A DNA stretch of 64,000 nucleotides, taken from positions 744,001-808,000 of the forward strand of contig CAVVOG010000001.1 in NCBI GenBank assembly GCA_963749895.1, written 5' to 3'. The position numbers were made by a program, and so were the translations under genes. Source of the stretch: AC-51 sp963749895. Lineage in GTDB: Bacteria > Actinomycetota > UBA4738 > HRBIN12. The notes under the pieces are model-generated. The model ran no database searches and was not told the DNA's origin. It was given only the letters and a program-made list of their open reading frames with translations. How positions within the stretch are numbered: position 1 is the first letter of the stretch; each line of letters opens with the position of its first letter. This document shows positions 32,271-40,538 of this stretch, one piece after another.

Positions 32271-33941
32271 ATGCACACCTCCCGTCGGTTCCTCCTGCCC
32301 GCGCTCGCCCTCGCCGCGCTCGTCGTGCCACTGCTCGTGCCGGCGCCGGCGCCGGCCCAGACGAACGACGACGACCTCGTCCGGTCGGCCTGCGCCGTCC
32401 CGAAGCCGCTGCTCCGCCGCACGATGCTCGGATGGAGTCCCGACCGGGGGGCGGAGCTGTCGTGGATCCCGAAGGAGCCCGATTTCGTGGGTTCTGGGCT
32501 GCCGCACGTCGGGCCCTGGGACTACATCCAGCACGTGCCGATGTTCTGGTACGGCCCGGGGCACATCGCGGCGAACGGCGAGGTCGATCGGACGGTCACG
32601 ATCGCCGACATCGCGCCCACCCAGGCCACCTTGCTCGGGTTCGACGGGTTCACCGCGCCTGACGGGAAGGTGATGACCGAGGCGCTCGCGCCCGGCGCCG
32701 GGCAGGACCCACCGAAGCTGATCGTCGTGATGGTGTGGGACGCGGGCGGCATCAACGTCTTGGAGGAGCACCGTGAGATGTGGCCGTACACGGCCTCGCT
32801 GATCGAGGACGGCACCTGGTACTCGGACGCCTACGTGGGTTCCTCGCCGACCTCGACCGCGCAGATGCACGCGACGATCGGCACCGGCGCGTTCCCGATC
32901 CATCACGGGGTCGTCGGACACCACTTCAAGATCGGGGGCGTGGACGCGACGCCGTGGGAGCTGGGACCGAACTACCTCGTGGAGCCGACGTTCGCCGACA
33001 TCTACGACCGGGCGATGGACAACGAGCCCGTGGTCGGCACGATCGCGACGGCCGACATCCACCTCGGGATGATGAGCCACGGCGCGTTCTGGAACGGAGG
33101 GGACCGCGACGTCGCGATCACGCGCTCCGCGGCCAGCAAGCGCACCTTGACCGACGAGGGGAACGAGTGGAACCTCCCGAAGGACCTCGCTCCCTACTAC
33201 ACGCTCGCCGGCTCGGCGAACCAGGTGACGGGGTTCGAGCAGGACAAGGAGGAGCTCGATCGCGCCGACGGCAAGCAGGACGGGAAGTGGCGCGAGAACG
33301 ACATCGAGGAGCTCCTCCGAGGCTTCGATACACCGGCGCGCACCCCGTACCAGCAGCGGGTCGTCGAACGGGTCCTCACCGACTTCGAGTTCGGCCAGGA
33401 CGACGTGCCCGACCTCGCCTACGTGAACTTCAAGCAGATCGACTACGTGAGCCACGTGTGGTCGATGAACTCGCCCGAGATGGCCGACTCGGTGAAGGTC
33501 CAGGACGAAGCCATGGAGGCGTTCGTCGACTACCTGAACCGCGAGGTCGGTGAGGGGGAGTGGGCGATGGTCGTCACCGCCGACCACGCGTCGATGCCCG
33601 ACCCGGCGGTCTCGAAGGGATACCAGATCTCCACCGGCCCGATCGAGGTCGCGATCCAGGCCGAGTTCGATACCGACGACGACGACATCAAGGTCGTGTC
33701 GCTGGTGCAGCCCGCCCAGGTCTTCCTGAACGAAGCCGAGCTCGCGGACAACGGGTTCACGGTGGCCGACGTCGCCCGGTTCGTCGCCGGACTCACGAAG
33801 GCGGACACGGCGGGCGGCGGGGTGAGCCCGCTGCCCGGAACCGAACAGCAACCCGCGTTCCAGGCGGTCTTCCCGAGCGAGATGCTGTTCGACCTGCCGT
33901 GCCTGCCCGAGGGCGCCGACTTCGCGTCGAGCGCCGTCTGA
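32271..33941 (+). CDS. Secreted alkaline-phosphatase-superfamily phosphodiesterase
   Basis: A 556-aa exported protein (signal peptide to about residue 30). It has the type I nucleotide pyrophosphatase/phosphodiesterase layout: first metal Asp157 in IVVMVWDAGG, nucleophile region SSPTSTAQMHATIGTGAFP (Thr/Ser at 194-196), the HHGVVGHHF block and the conserved VVTADHASMPDP with an Asp-His pair near 450. An additional N-terminal domain (35-145) includes VTIADIAPTQATLLGFD, a block normally found near the C-terminus of iPGM-like enzymes. Substrate (nucleotide, phospholipid or glycan phosphate) unknown. Divergent from a degenerate paralogue that shares the same blocks. Confidence 0.82.
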   Translation: MHTSRRFLLPALALAALVVPLLVPAPAPAQTNDDDLVRSACAVPKPLLRRTMLGWSPDRGAELSWIPKEPDFVGSGLPHVGPWDYIQHVPMFWYGPGHIAANGEVDRTVTIADIAPTQATLLGFDGFTAPDGKVMTEALAPGAGQDPPKLIVVMVWDAGGINVLEEHREMWPYTASLIEDGTWYSDAYVGSSPTSTAQMHATIGTGAFPIHHGVVGHHFKIGGVDATPWELGPNYLVEPTFADIYDRAMDNEPVVGTIATADIHLGMMSHGAFWNGGDRDVAITRSAASKRTLTDEGNEWNLPKDLAPYYTLAGSANQVTGFEQDKEELDRADGKQDGKWRENDIEELLRGFDTPARTPYQQRVVERVLTDFEFGQDDVPDLAYVNFKQIDYVSHVWSMNSPEMADSVKVQDEAMEAFVDYLNREVGEGEWAMVVTADHASMPDPAVSKGYQISTGPIEVAIQAEFDTDDDDIKVVSLVQPAQVFLNEAELADNGFTVADVARFVAGLTKADTAGGGVSPLPGTEQQPAFQAVFPSEMLFDLPCLPEGADFASSAV

Positions 33942-33942
33942 G

Positions 33943-33959
33943 GCGCCGCCGAACGGCGC
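33943..33959. terminator. Short GC hairpin after the phosphodiesterase gene
   Basis: GCGCCG-CCGAA-CGGCGC (33943-33959) directly after the stop at 33941; no U-tract. A -10 candidate for the next gene follows. Confidence 0.4.
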
Positions 33960-33970
33960 GCGCCGTCGGG

Positions 33971-34028
33971 TAAGCTCCGGCCCATCCCGGACCCTCCGAA
34001 GCCTGGTCCGGCGTGCCTCGAGGGGAGA
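33971..34028 (+). promoter_or_regulatory. -10 TAAGCT and RBS GAGGGGAG of the fusion gene
   Basis: TAAGCT (33971-33976) gives a leader of about 57 nt; GAGGGGAG at about 34020-34027 is well placed for ATG 34040, favouring it over the in-frame GTG 34013. Confidence 0.4.
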
Positions 34029-34039
34029 TCACGCGAACG

Positions 34040-37000
34040 ATGGCAACGACCGAAACCGTCACGACCGACGCCCGGACGCCGGCAGGCGACGGAGGTGAGC
34101 GGACCGGCATCCTCGGCTCCTGGTGGGTGATCGGCGGGTTCGCCTTGCTGATGCTGCTCGCGCTCGGCTGGAAGTTCATCGCCGACCCCAGCCTGTCGGC
34201 TCCCACCCGTGACCCCGCTTGGTACACGTGGCGGGCCCAGGTGATCTTGGAGTCCGACCCGGTTCGGGTCGTCCAGGAGTGGGGGCCGAACGGGCTGTTC
34301 GCCGGTGGGTACCGGATCACGGTGCCGCTGGCCGGCGCCCTGCTGCAGCAGGTCGTCGGGATCGACCGCTACACGTTCAGCGCCTTCCTGATGATCGGCC
34401 TGCCGCTGCTCACCGGGCTCGCGCTCGGCGCCGCGCTGTTCCGCAGCCGCAAGGACCCCGTCGTGGTCCTCACGACGATCCTCGCGACCGTCGCGCTGTT
34501 CCTCACGACCCCTTACGTCGGGTACCTCGACAACATCACGGTCCTGTTCCTGCTCTCGCTGATGATCCCCTTCATGCACGAGGCCCGGACCTCGTGGGGC
34601 GCCCGAACGGCGTTGTTCCTGATCGGGATCGCGGCGGCGTTCACCCACCCCACGACGTGTGTCGTGTTCGGCGTCGTGCTGATGGCCGTGTTCGGGTTCC
34701 ACTTCCTCACGAGCCGGTTCTCCCTGGGGGCGGCGCTGAAGGCCGACGCGCCGATGCTGATGTCGGTCGGGTTCGGCATGGTCGCCGGCCTCGCGTCGTG
34801 GGTCGTGGGGATCTGGGGCAAGCCCGCGAGCCTCGCCGAGGCCGCGCTGCCGCCGCCCTACACCGCGAAGTTCTTCACCGACCGACTCGTCGAATGGATC
34901 GTGTCGCTCCAGCCCGTCGTGATCGTGCCGTTCATCGTGATCGCGATCGTCTCGACGATCCTGCTGTCACGTCGAACCCGTGAGCCCGCGCGCACAGAGG
35001 ATCAGGTCTCGATCTGGTGGCTGATCGCGTTCGGTGGCATCGCGACCGTGGTCACCGGCGCCGAGATCCCCTACTACCGGTTCATGAACGCGTCCGCCGC
35101 GCCGATGGCGCTGGTCGGCCTGGGCGCCTACGTCGCGATCCGTTGGGGCCTCCGCCGGACGGGCGCGATGAAGATCGTCGGCGTCGGCGTGGCGTTCGTG
35201 ACGGTGGCCTCGCTCGCCTTCGTACTGTGGGACGGGCTCGAGAACCGATGGGTGTCGGAGACGAACCAGTGGGCGAACCAGGACGTGCGGACGTCGCTCG
35301 CCGCGGTCAACGAGGTCGTCGACGCCGCCGGAGAGCGTCCGAACGTCCTCGTCGTGAACTACAACGACTCCGACGACCCCGAGACCCAGACGAACACTGG
35401 CTACGGCTGGTCGAAGACCTACTCGAACGTGTTCCGCACCGGGCTCCCCGGCGAGGCGATCGATCGGTCGGTCACCTACTTCGGCACGCTCGAGAACTTC
35501 CTCGTCGGGGAGCGCACGCTGTCGAGCTCGGGCAGCGAGGGGTACGACGACACGTCGCGGAACCACTGGTGCGAGGCGTTCGGTGGCCCCGACGAGATCT
35601 GCGACCCGGACGAGAAGAAGCCCGAGGACTTCGTCCCGAGGTTCGAGGAGTTCCCCGACGACCCGGTCGTGTTCATGATCGGGCAGTACTACGGCGGCCT
35701 GTGCAACGGCGAGACCGATTGCTCGGACGAGCTCCAGCAGCAGAAGCTCGACGCGGCGTTGGCGCAGGGCGTCGAGGTCGGCCCCGACGTCGTCGTGATC
35801 CAAGGCGACGGTCTGTGGTCGCCGCCGGCCGACGTCGTCGAGCGGGCGCAGGCTGCAGCCGCACTGGAACTCGAGAAGTTCCAGAACCACCCGGGGCCCT
35901 TCGACAACCTCGGGCAGAACCTGCTGGTGGTCGCGATCCTCGCGCTCCTGCTGGTCGTGCCCGGCTGGCTCGCGTCGAACTGGCTCGAGATCCGCAGCGT
36001 CCCGGATCGGCTGGCCCTGATCCCCGGGATGTCCGTCATCTTCCTCCTGCTCTCGGGCATCGCGGTCCTCGCCGTGTGGCGCGGGTCGCTCACGACGTCG
36101 AAGGGCTGGGTGATCGTCGCCGGTGCCGTCGCGATCGGCGCCGCGCTCCGTGTGGCCGACGCATGGCTCCGGCGGCCGCTCGAGAAGGTCGCCGGGTTCT
36201 TCAACTCGATGTTCTCCGCCTTCTCGAATCGGGACTTCTCCGTCCTGATGGGGGTCCAGTTCCTGGCGCAGGCGGGCCAAGGCGTGGTCCAGGGAGCGAT
36301 CGCGAAGTCGCTCGCGTTCGGGGGGCAGCAAGGGTTCGACGTCCAGAACCTGCCCTCGGCGACCTACCTGTTGACCGTGGTGCTCGCGCTGTACCTGCCC
36401 TACACGATCATCTCCCCGTTCGTCGGGGTGTTCATCGACCGGTTCCCGCGCCGCCGGGTGATCTGGTGGGCCGACATCGTCACCGCGGTCGTCGTCGTGG
36501 CGGTCGGGGCGTTCGTCCTGCTGCCGCTCGGCACCGATCAGACGGAGGGCAAGGCCTTCGCGACCGGCGCCCTGATCTTCGGGCTCCTCGCGGTACAGGC
36601 GTGCGTGCGGATCGCTCTGGCGGTGAAGTCCGCGGCGCTGCCCGACGTCTTGGCGGGGAAGGACCTCCTCCAGGGCAACGGGCTGTCGCAGGCGGGCGGC
36701 GCGTTCCTGCAGGTCGTCGGCATCGCCTTCGGGACCGTGGCCGCCGGCATCCTGCCGCCGTGGATCCCGGTCGTGGTCGGCGCCGGCGTCTTCGTGATCG
36801 GCAGCTTCGTGGCGACGCAGCTGAAGCACGCCGAGGCCCACGCGCACACGACCACCTTCGCCGAGGAGGCGTCGCAGGTCCTCAAGAACGTGTGGGCGGG
36901 CGTCAAGGAGGTCGCGAGCCGCGCCCCGGCAGCGCTGGGCCTGTCGTCGTTCCAGATGCTCCGCTACCAGTTCTGGGGTTTCGGCCTGTTCACCTTCGGC

Positions 37001-37555
37001 CTCTACGCGAAGAACCTCGTGCAAGGTGGCGACTCCGACACGCTGTCGCTCGTCTTGTCGGGTATCGGTGGGCTGATGGGCGGCGTGCTCGGCATGTTCG
37101 TCGCGCAGATCTTCAAGGACAAGGTTCCTCCGGTGCGCCTGTTGCTCACGTCGATGGTGCTGCTCGGCGTCGGGACGCTGATCGGTGGCCTCCTGCTGTC
37201 CGTGATCGGGTTCGCGATCATGCTGTTCATCGGGTTCTTCTCGTTCTTCGTCGGGAAGATCTCGGCCGACACGATCATGCAGCAGTCGATGCCCGACGAC
37301 TTCCGCGGGCGAGCGTTCGCCTTGTTCGACATCGCATACAACCTCGGCTACATCGTGCCGGCGTTCATCCTGTACCTGATCTGGGTCGAGGACAGCTCCT
37401 CGACGACGCGGCTGATCCTGCTGGTCTCGGGCGCCGTGTTCCTGATCCTGACCTTCCTGATCGGGGGATGGGCGCGACGGATCCGCGATCAGTTCGCCCC
37501 GCAGGACGATCTGGTGGGCGAGGAAGCGGCCGAGCTGGCCGACATGACGGACTGA
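34040..37555 (+). CDS. Giant membrane protein: glycosyltransferase-like half fused to MFS half
   Basis: 1171 aa. The N-terminal half (about 25-650) has about 10-12 TM helices and resembles C-type membrane glycosyltransferases of the PMT/DUF6541 kind: early DPAWYTWRAQ (acidic residue after TM1), many helices, then a large extracytoplasmic insert (about 405-610) containing VLVVNYNDSDDPETQ. The C-terminal half (about 710-1150) is a major facilitator, with the loop motif DRFPRRRVIWWAD between helices 2 and 3 and DDFRGRAFALFDIAYNLGY late on. No frameshift or stop separates the halves, so it is a true fusion. A flippase or transporter coupled to sugar transfer on an envelope lipid is an inference. 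Confidence 0.8.
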   Translation: MATTETVTTDARTPAGDGGERTGILGSWWVIGGFALLMLLALGWKFIADPSLSAPTRDPAWYTWRAQVILESDPVRVVQEWGPNGLFAGGYRITVPLAGALLQQVVGIDRYTFSAFLMIGLPLLTGLALGAALFRSRKDPVVVLTTILATVALFLTTPYVGYLDNITVLFLLSLMIPFMHEARTSWGARTALFLIGIAAAFTHPTTCVVFGVVLMAVFGFHFLTSRFSLGAALKADAPMLMSVGFGMVAGLASWVVGIWGKPASLAEAALPPPYTAKFFTDRLVEWIVSLQPVVIVPFIVIAIVSTILLSRRTREPARTEDQVSIWWLIAFGGIATVVTGAEIPYYRFMNASAAPMALVGLGAYVAIRWGLRRTGAMKIVGVGVAFVTVASLAFVLWDGLENRWVSETNQWANQDVRTSLAAVNEVVDAAGERPNVLVVNYNDSDDPETQTNTGYGWSKTYSNVFRTGLPGEAIDRSVTYFGTLENFLVGERTLSSSGSEGYDDTSRNHWCEAFGGPDEICDPDEKKPEDFVPRFEEFPDDPVVFMIGQYYGGLCNGETDCSDELQQQKLDAALAQGVEVGPDVVVIQGDGLWSPPADVVERAQAAAALELEKFQNHPGPFDNLGQNLLVVAILALLLVVPGWLASNWLEIRSVPDRLALIPGMSVIFLLLSGIAVLAVWRGSLTTSKGWVIVAGAVAIGAALRVADAWLRRPLEKVAGFFNSMFSAFSNRDFSVLMGVQFLAQAGQGVVQGAIAKSLAFGGQQGFDVQNLPSATYLLTVVLALYLPYTIISPFVGVFIDRFPRRRVIWWADIVTAVVVVAVGAFVLLPLGTDQTEGKAFATGALIFGLLAVQACVRIALAVKSAALPDVLAGKDLLQGNGLSQAGGAFLQVVGIAFGTVAAGILPPWIPVVVGAGVFVIGSFVATQLKHAEAHAHTTTFAEEASQVLKNVWAGVKEVASRAPAALGLSSFQMLRYQFWGFGLFTFGLYAKNLVQGGDSDTLSLVLSGIGGLMGGVLGMFVAQIFKDKVPPVRLLLTSMVLLGVGTLIGGLLLSVIGFAIMLFIGFFSFFVGKISADTIMQQSMPDDFRGRAFALFDIAYNLGYIVPAFILYLIWVEDSSSTTRLILLVSGAVFLILTFLIGGWARRIRDQFAPQDDLVGEEAAELADMTD

Positions 37556-37559
37556 CCGG

Positions 37560-37973
37560 TCAGCAGCCGAGCGCGTCGAGCTGGTCGGTCAGGTCGCCGA
37601 GCAGCTCGGCGGTGTCCTCCTGGGCCTCGTTGGCCTCGGCGAGCGCCGCGAGCGTGTCCGCGAGGTCATAGGCCTTCGCGGCGGTCTCGGTGTCGCCGGC
37701 GGCCTCGAGTGCATCGGCGTCGGCCCGCACCTGGTCCGACGTCCGCTGGAACGCGTCCGTGCGGACCGCCAGGTCGACCGGGATGTTGTCGCAGACGTCG
37801 GCCGCGGTGACCTCCGCGGGCGGGCCGCTCGAGGTGTCCGTGGCCCCAGGCGTCGCGGTGTCGTCGCCACCCCCGCTCATCAGCAGCACGACGGTCACCG
37901 CGACGAGCACGAGGGCCAGCCCGATCGCGAGCCCCTTGGGCGCCCGCGGCTCGCGGCGGTCGGTCGGGTCCAT
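37560..37973 (-). CDS. Small membrane-anchored helical protein
   Basis: A 137-aa protein: charged N-terminus (PTDRREPRAPKG), one TM helix (about 16-33), Thr/Ser/Pro-rich linker, then an extracytoplasmic helical domain (about 58-137) with two Cys at 61 and 137 that could form a disulfide. I do not recognise the family. TAGGCT lies 6 nt before the ATG. Convergent with the fusion gene (4-nt gap) and divergent from the hydrolase at 38019. Confidence 0.7.
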   Translation of the reverse strand: MDPTDRREPRAPKGLAIGLALVLVAVTVVLLMSGGGDDTATPGATDTSSGPPAEVTAADVCDNIPVDLAVRTDAFQRTSDQVRADADALEAAGDTETAAKAYDLADTLAALAEANEAQEDTAELLGDLTDQLDALGC

Positions 37974-37979
37974 GAGCGA

Positions 37980-38011
37980 AGCCTACCGCCGACGTCGACG
38001 CTCGGTATCGT
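37980..38011. promoter_or_regulatory. Divergent leaderless -10 pair (TAGGCT minus, TATCGT plus)
   Basis: TAGGCT on the minus strand (37985-37980) is 6 nt from ATG 37973, and TATCGT on the plus strand (38006-38011) is 7 nt from ATG 38019. The 45-nt gap leaves no room for leaders. Confidence 0.55.
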
Positions 38012-38018
38012 CAGCGCG

Positions 38019-38801
38019 ATGGTGGACGTGGTGAGCGCCGACGGGACCCGACTGCACGCCGAGGTCGACGGCTCCGGGGAGCCGGTGACGATCTTCGCCC
38101 ACGGGCTGACGAACTCGTGCATGGAGCTGGCGCCGTTCACGCCGTTCGCGCCCGGCACGAAGGTCCGGTTCTGCTTCCGGGGCCACGGGCACTCCGAGGC
38201 GCCCGAGGTCGGGCGCTACGGGTTCGCGGACTACGCCGCGGACGTGCGAGCGGTCACCGACACGTTCGGGGCGACGCGCGCGGTCGGGACGTCGCTCGGC
38301 GCCGGTTCGCTCACACGGGTGATCGCGGAGGAGCCCGACCGGTTCGACCGGCTCGTGTTCCTGCTCCCGGCCGCGCTCGACGAGCCGCTCGAGGGGCACC
38401 CGCTCTCGCAGCACACCGCCGACCTGCTGGAGACGCTGCCGAAGGACGAGGCGATCCGTCGGGCCCTCGAGGATTCGGGCCGCGAGGCTGCCTACGAGCG
38501 GGCACCCGGGCTCCGCGAGTACGACCTGCTGCTGTGGCAGGACCTCGATCCGGTCGGGGTGGCGCGTGCGATCCGGGGGATCGTGGGCGAGGTCGCGGTC
38601 TCGGACCGCGAGCGGCTGCGGGCGGTCGACGCTCCCGCGCTGGTGATCGCGCGCGAGGGTGACTCGCTCCACCCCGCTAGGGTCGCCTACGAGATCGTCG
38701 ATCTGATGCCGAACGCCGAGCTGGTGATGCTCGCCTCCGAGGAGGACCTGTTCGCGTCGATCCCGGTGCTCGTCGAGCGCGTGGCGCGGTTCCTGGCGTG
38801 A
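38019..38801 (+). CDS. Alpha/beta hydrolase without an obvious catalytic His
   Basis: A 260-aa alpha/beta hydrolase: oxyanion/HG loop FAHGLTNSCM, nucleophile elbow VGTSLGAGS (Ser about 92), acidic-strand loop AREGDSLHP. The usual C-terminal GH motif after the last strand is instead VMLASEEDLF, so the third triad residue is not evident, and it may be inactive or use a nearby residue. The gene is co-translated with an EamA transporter (GTGA overlap at 38798). Leaderless promoter TATCGT. Substrate unknown. Confidence 0.85.
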   Translation: MVDVVSADGTRLHAEVDGSGEPVTIFAHGLTNSCMELAPFTPFAPGTKVRFCFRGHGHSEAPEVGRYGFADYAADVRAVTDTFGATRAVGTSLGAGSLTRVIAEEPDRFDRLVFLLPAALDEPLEGHPLSQHTADLLETLPKDEAIRRALEDSGREAAYERAPGLREYDLLLWQDLDPVGVARAIRGIVGEVAVSDRERLRAVDAPALVIAREGDSLHPARVAYEIVDLMPNAELVMLASEEDLFASIPVLVERVARFLA

Positions 38802-39697
38802 CGACCCGACGACACGACCTGATCGGACCGGCGCTGGCCGCCTCGGCTGGCATCCTCCTGGCGATCGTCGTGATCACCGGGAAGCCCGCCCTGGGCGGGG
38901 GGTTCCCGTTCACGCTGCTCGCGTACCGGTTCGCGGGGACCGCGCTGATCCTGACCGTGGTCGCGCTCGCGACCGGCCAGGGGCTGCGCCCGGCGTCCGG
39001 TGAGGGCCGGGGGATGCTCGCGGCCGGTTTCTTCGGCTACGGCGTGGAGTCGGCGCTGTTCTTCAGCGCCCTGAACCACGGGACGGCCGCCGCCGTCGCC
39101 CTGCTCTTCTACACGTACCCCGTGTACACGATGCTGGTGGCCCTCGCGACCAAGCGGATGCCGTCGAACCGGTCGCTCTGGCTCGCGCTCGCCGCGGCGA
39201 TGTTCGGGGTGTCGATCCTCGTCGCGGGCGGTGGGACGCTGGCGCTCGATCGGATCGGCGTGGTCCTCGCGCTCACGTGTGCGCTCGGCTACACGCTCTA
39301 CATGACCGTGACCGACCGCGTGCTGCAGCGCTCGCATCCGATCACGGGCGCGATCTTCCTGGCCTCGGGAGCCGCGGCGATGAACCTCATGCTCGCGCTC
39401 GTGAGCGGGTCCTTCGAGTTCCCCGCCGGGTGGGACGAGTGGCGCCCTATCGCGATCATGGCGATCGCGACCGCGACGGCGTTCGTGTGCGTGCTCGGCG
39501 CGATCAAGCGGATCGGCGCGGTGCGGACGTCGATCATCGCGGTGTCGGAGCCGCTCGCCGTGGCGCTCCTCGGTGCGCTCGTCCTCGATGAGTCGCTCAC
39601 GGTCTGGATCGCGATCGGCGGCGTCTTCATCCTGACCGCCGGTGTGATCGCCACGCTCGCCCGCGGTGCCACGCGCGTCGTCGAGCCCGATGTCTGA
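38798..39697 (+). CDS. EamA/DMT-superfamily transporter
   Basis: A 299-aa protein with ten hydrophobic helices in two EamA repeats, the usual form of drug/metabolite exporters. Each repeat carries familiar features: RFAGTALILTVVALATG, LLFYTYPVYTMLVAL in repeat 1; GAVRTSIIAVSEPLAVALLG, LDESLTVWIAIGGVFI in repeat 2. GTG start overlaps the hydrolase stop (GTGA), so the two form one unit. Substrate not predictable. Confidence 0.92.
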   Translation: MTTRRHDLIGPALAASAGILLAIVVITGKPALGGGFPFTLLAYRFAGTALILTVVALATGQGLRPASGEGRGMLAAGFFGYGVESALFFSALNHGTAAAVALLFYTYPVYTMLVALATKRMPSNRSLWLALAAAMFGVSILVAGGGTLALDRIGVVLALTCALGYTLYMTVTDRVLQRSHPITGAIFLASGAAAMNLMLALVSGSFEFPAGWDEWRPIAIMAIATATAFVCVLGAIKRIGAVRTSIIAVSEPLAVALLGALVLDESLTVWIAIGGVFILTAGVIATLARGATRVVEPDV

Positions 39698-39707
39698 CGT
39701 GCTGCGG

Positions 39708-39713
39708 TAGCGT
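39708..39713 (+). promoter_or_regulatory. -10 element TAGCGT, leaderless promoter of the alaX-like operon
   Basis: TAGCGT in the 23-nt gap ends 7 nt before ATG 39721; no ribosome binding site fits. Confidence 0.55.
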
Positions 39714-39720
39714 TCACCCC

Positions 39721-40449
39721 ATGACCGCGGACCTCTACTCCCACGACGCCTATCTCTCCACGTGTGACGCGACCGTGACGGCGGTCACGGATGAGGGCGT
39801 CGTGCTGGACCGCACCGTGCTGTACGCACGCGGCGGCGGGCAGCCCGGTGACACGGGCGTCCTCCGGTGGGATGGCGGCGAGGCCCGTGTCGCCGACACC
39901 TTCCGGTCTCGCGAGACGGGGCATCACACGCACGCGCTGGAGGACCCTGCGAGCGCGCCGGCGGTCGGCGTTGCGGTTACCGCCGAGATCGACTGGGAGC
40001 GACGCCACACGATCATGCGCACCCACACCGCGCTGCACTCGCTGTCGGGCATCGTCTACGCGGACTACGGCGCGAAGGTCACCGGCGGCAACATGGAGCC
40101 CGGCGGCGTCGCCCGGATGGACTTCGAGCTCGACGCGATCAGCAAGGAGTTCGGCCGGGAGGTCGAGGAGAAGCTCAACGCTCGTCTCGCCGAGGATCAC
40201 CCGGTCCACGTGAGCTTCGTGCCGCGCGCCGAGGCGCTGTCCGACCCGGATCTGATCCGTACGAAGGCGAACCTGATCCCCGAGTCCGTCGACCCGATCC
40301 GGGTGATCGACATCGAAGGGCTCGACAAGCAGGCCGACGGCGGCACCCACGTCCGTTCGACCGCTGAGGTCGGCCGGGTCCGCGTCGTGAAGACCGAGTC
40401 GAAGGGCAAGGCGAACAAGCGGATGCGGATCGAGCTGGTCGACCCGTGA
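39721..40449 (+). CDS. Alanyl-tRNA editing protein (AlaX-like)
   Basis: A free-standing homologue of the AlaRS editing domain that hydrolyses mischarged Ser- or Gly-tRNA(Ala). The N-terminal beta-barrel part has TVLYARGGGQPGDTG; the zinc-binding editing site has HTALHSLS and the GGTH motif in KQADGGTHVRS. The Cys of the canonical CGGTH is Asp here, a substitution known from other AlaX-type proteins by my recollection but worth checking. 242 aa, typical of AlaX-M. Followed without gap by a 30-aa membrane peptide (GTGA). Confidence 0.9.
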   Translation: MTADLYSHDAYLSTCDATVTAVTDEGVVLDRTVLYARGGGQPGDTGVLRWDGGEARVADTFRSRETGHHTHALEDPASAPAVGVAVTAEIDWERRHTIMRTHTALHSLSGIVYADYGAKVTGGNMEPGGVARMDFELDAISKEFGREVEEKLNARLAEDHPVHVSFVPRAEALSDPDLIRTKANLIPESVDPIRVIDIEGLDKQADGGTHVRSTAEVGRVRVVKTESKGKANKRMRIELVDP

Positions 40450-40538
40450 TCACCCTCAGCCTCGTCGAGGCCCTGCTGATCGTCGTGGTCGTGGTCCTGG
40501 TCGGCGTCGTGATCCGGAGGGTCACCGAGAAGCGATGA
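40446..40538 (+). CDS. 30-aa single-pass membrane peptide, coupled on both sides
   Basis: A very short gene between alaX and agmatine deiminase. GTG 40446 overlaps the upstream stop (GTGA) and its TGA (40536-40538) is overlapped by the downstream ATG (ATGA). The sequence is a short polar start, one hydrophobic helix of about 17 residues (LLIVVVVVLVGVVI) and a positively charged tail RRVTEKR, giving a cytoplasmic C-terminus by the positive-inside rule. Perfect double coupling argues it is translated. Function unknown; it could anchor or regulate a neighbour, or be a spacer peptide keeping ribosomes on the message. Confidence 0.6.
   Translation: MITLSLVEALLIVVVVVLVGVVIRRVTEKR

Noticed and set aside
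34967..37024. 685-codon antisense frame inside the fusion gene
   Set aside because: Shadow frame in GC-rich DNA; no family motif, and the sense strand encodes clear TM and MFS motifs.
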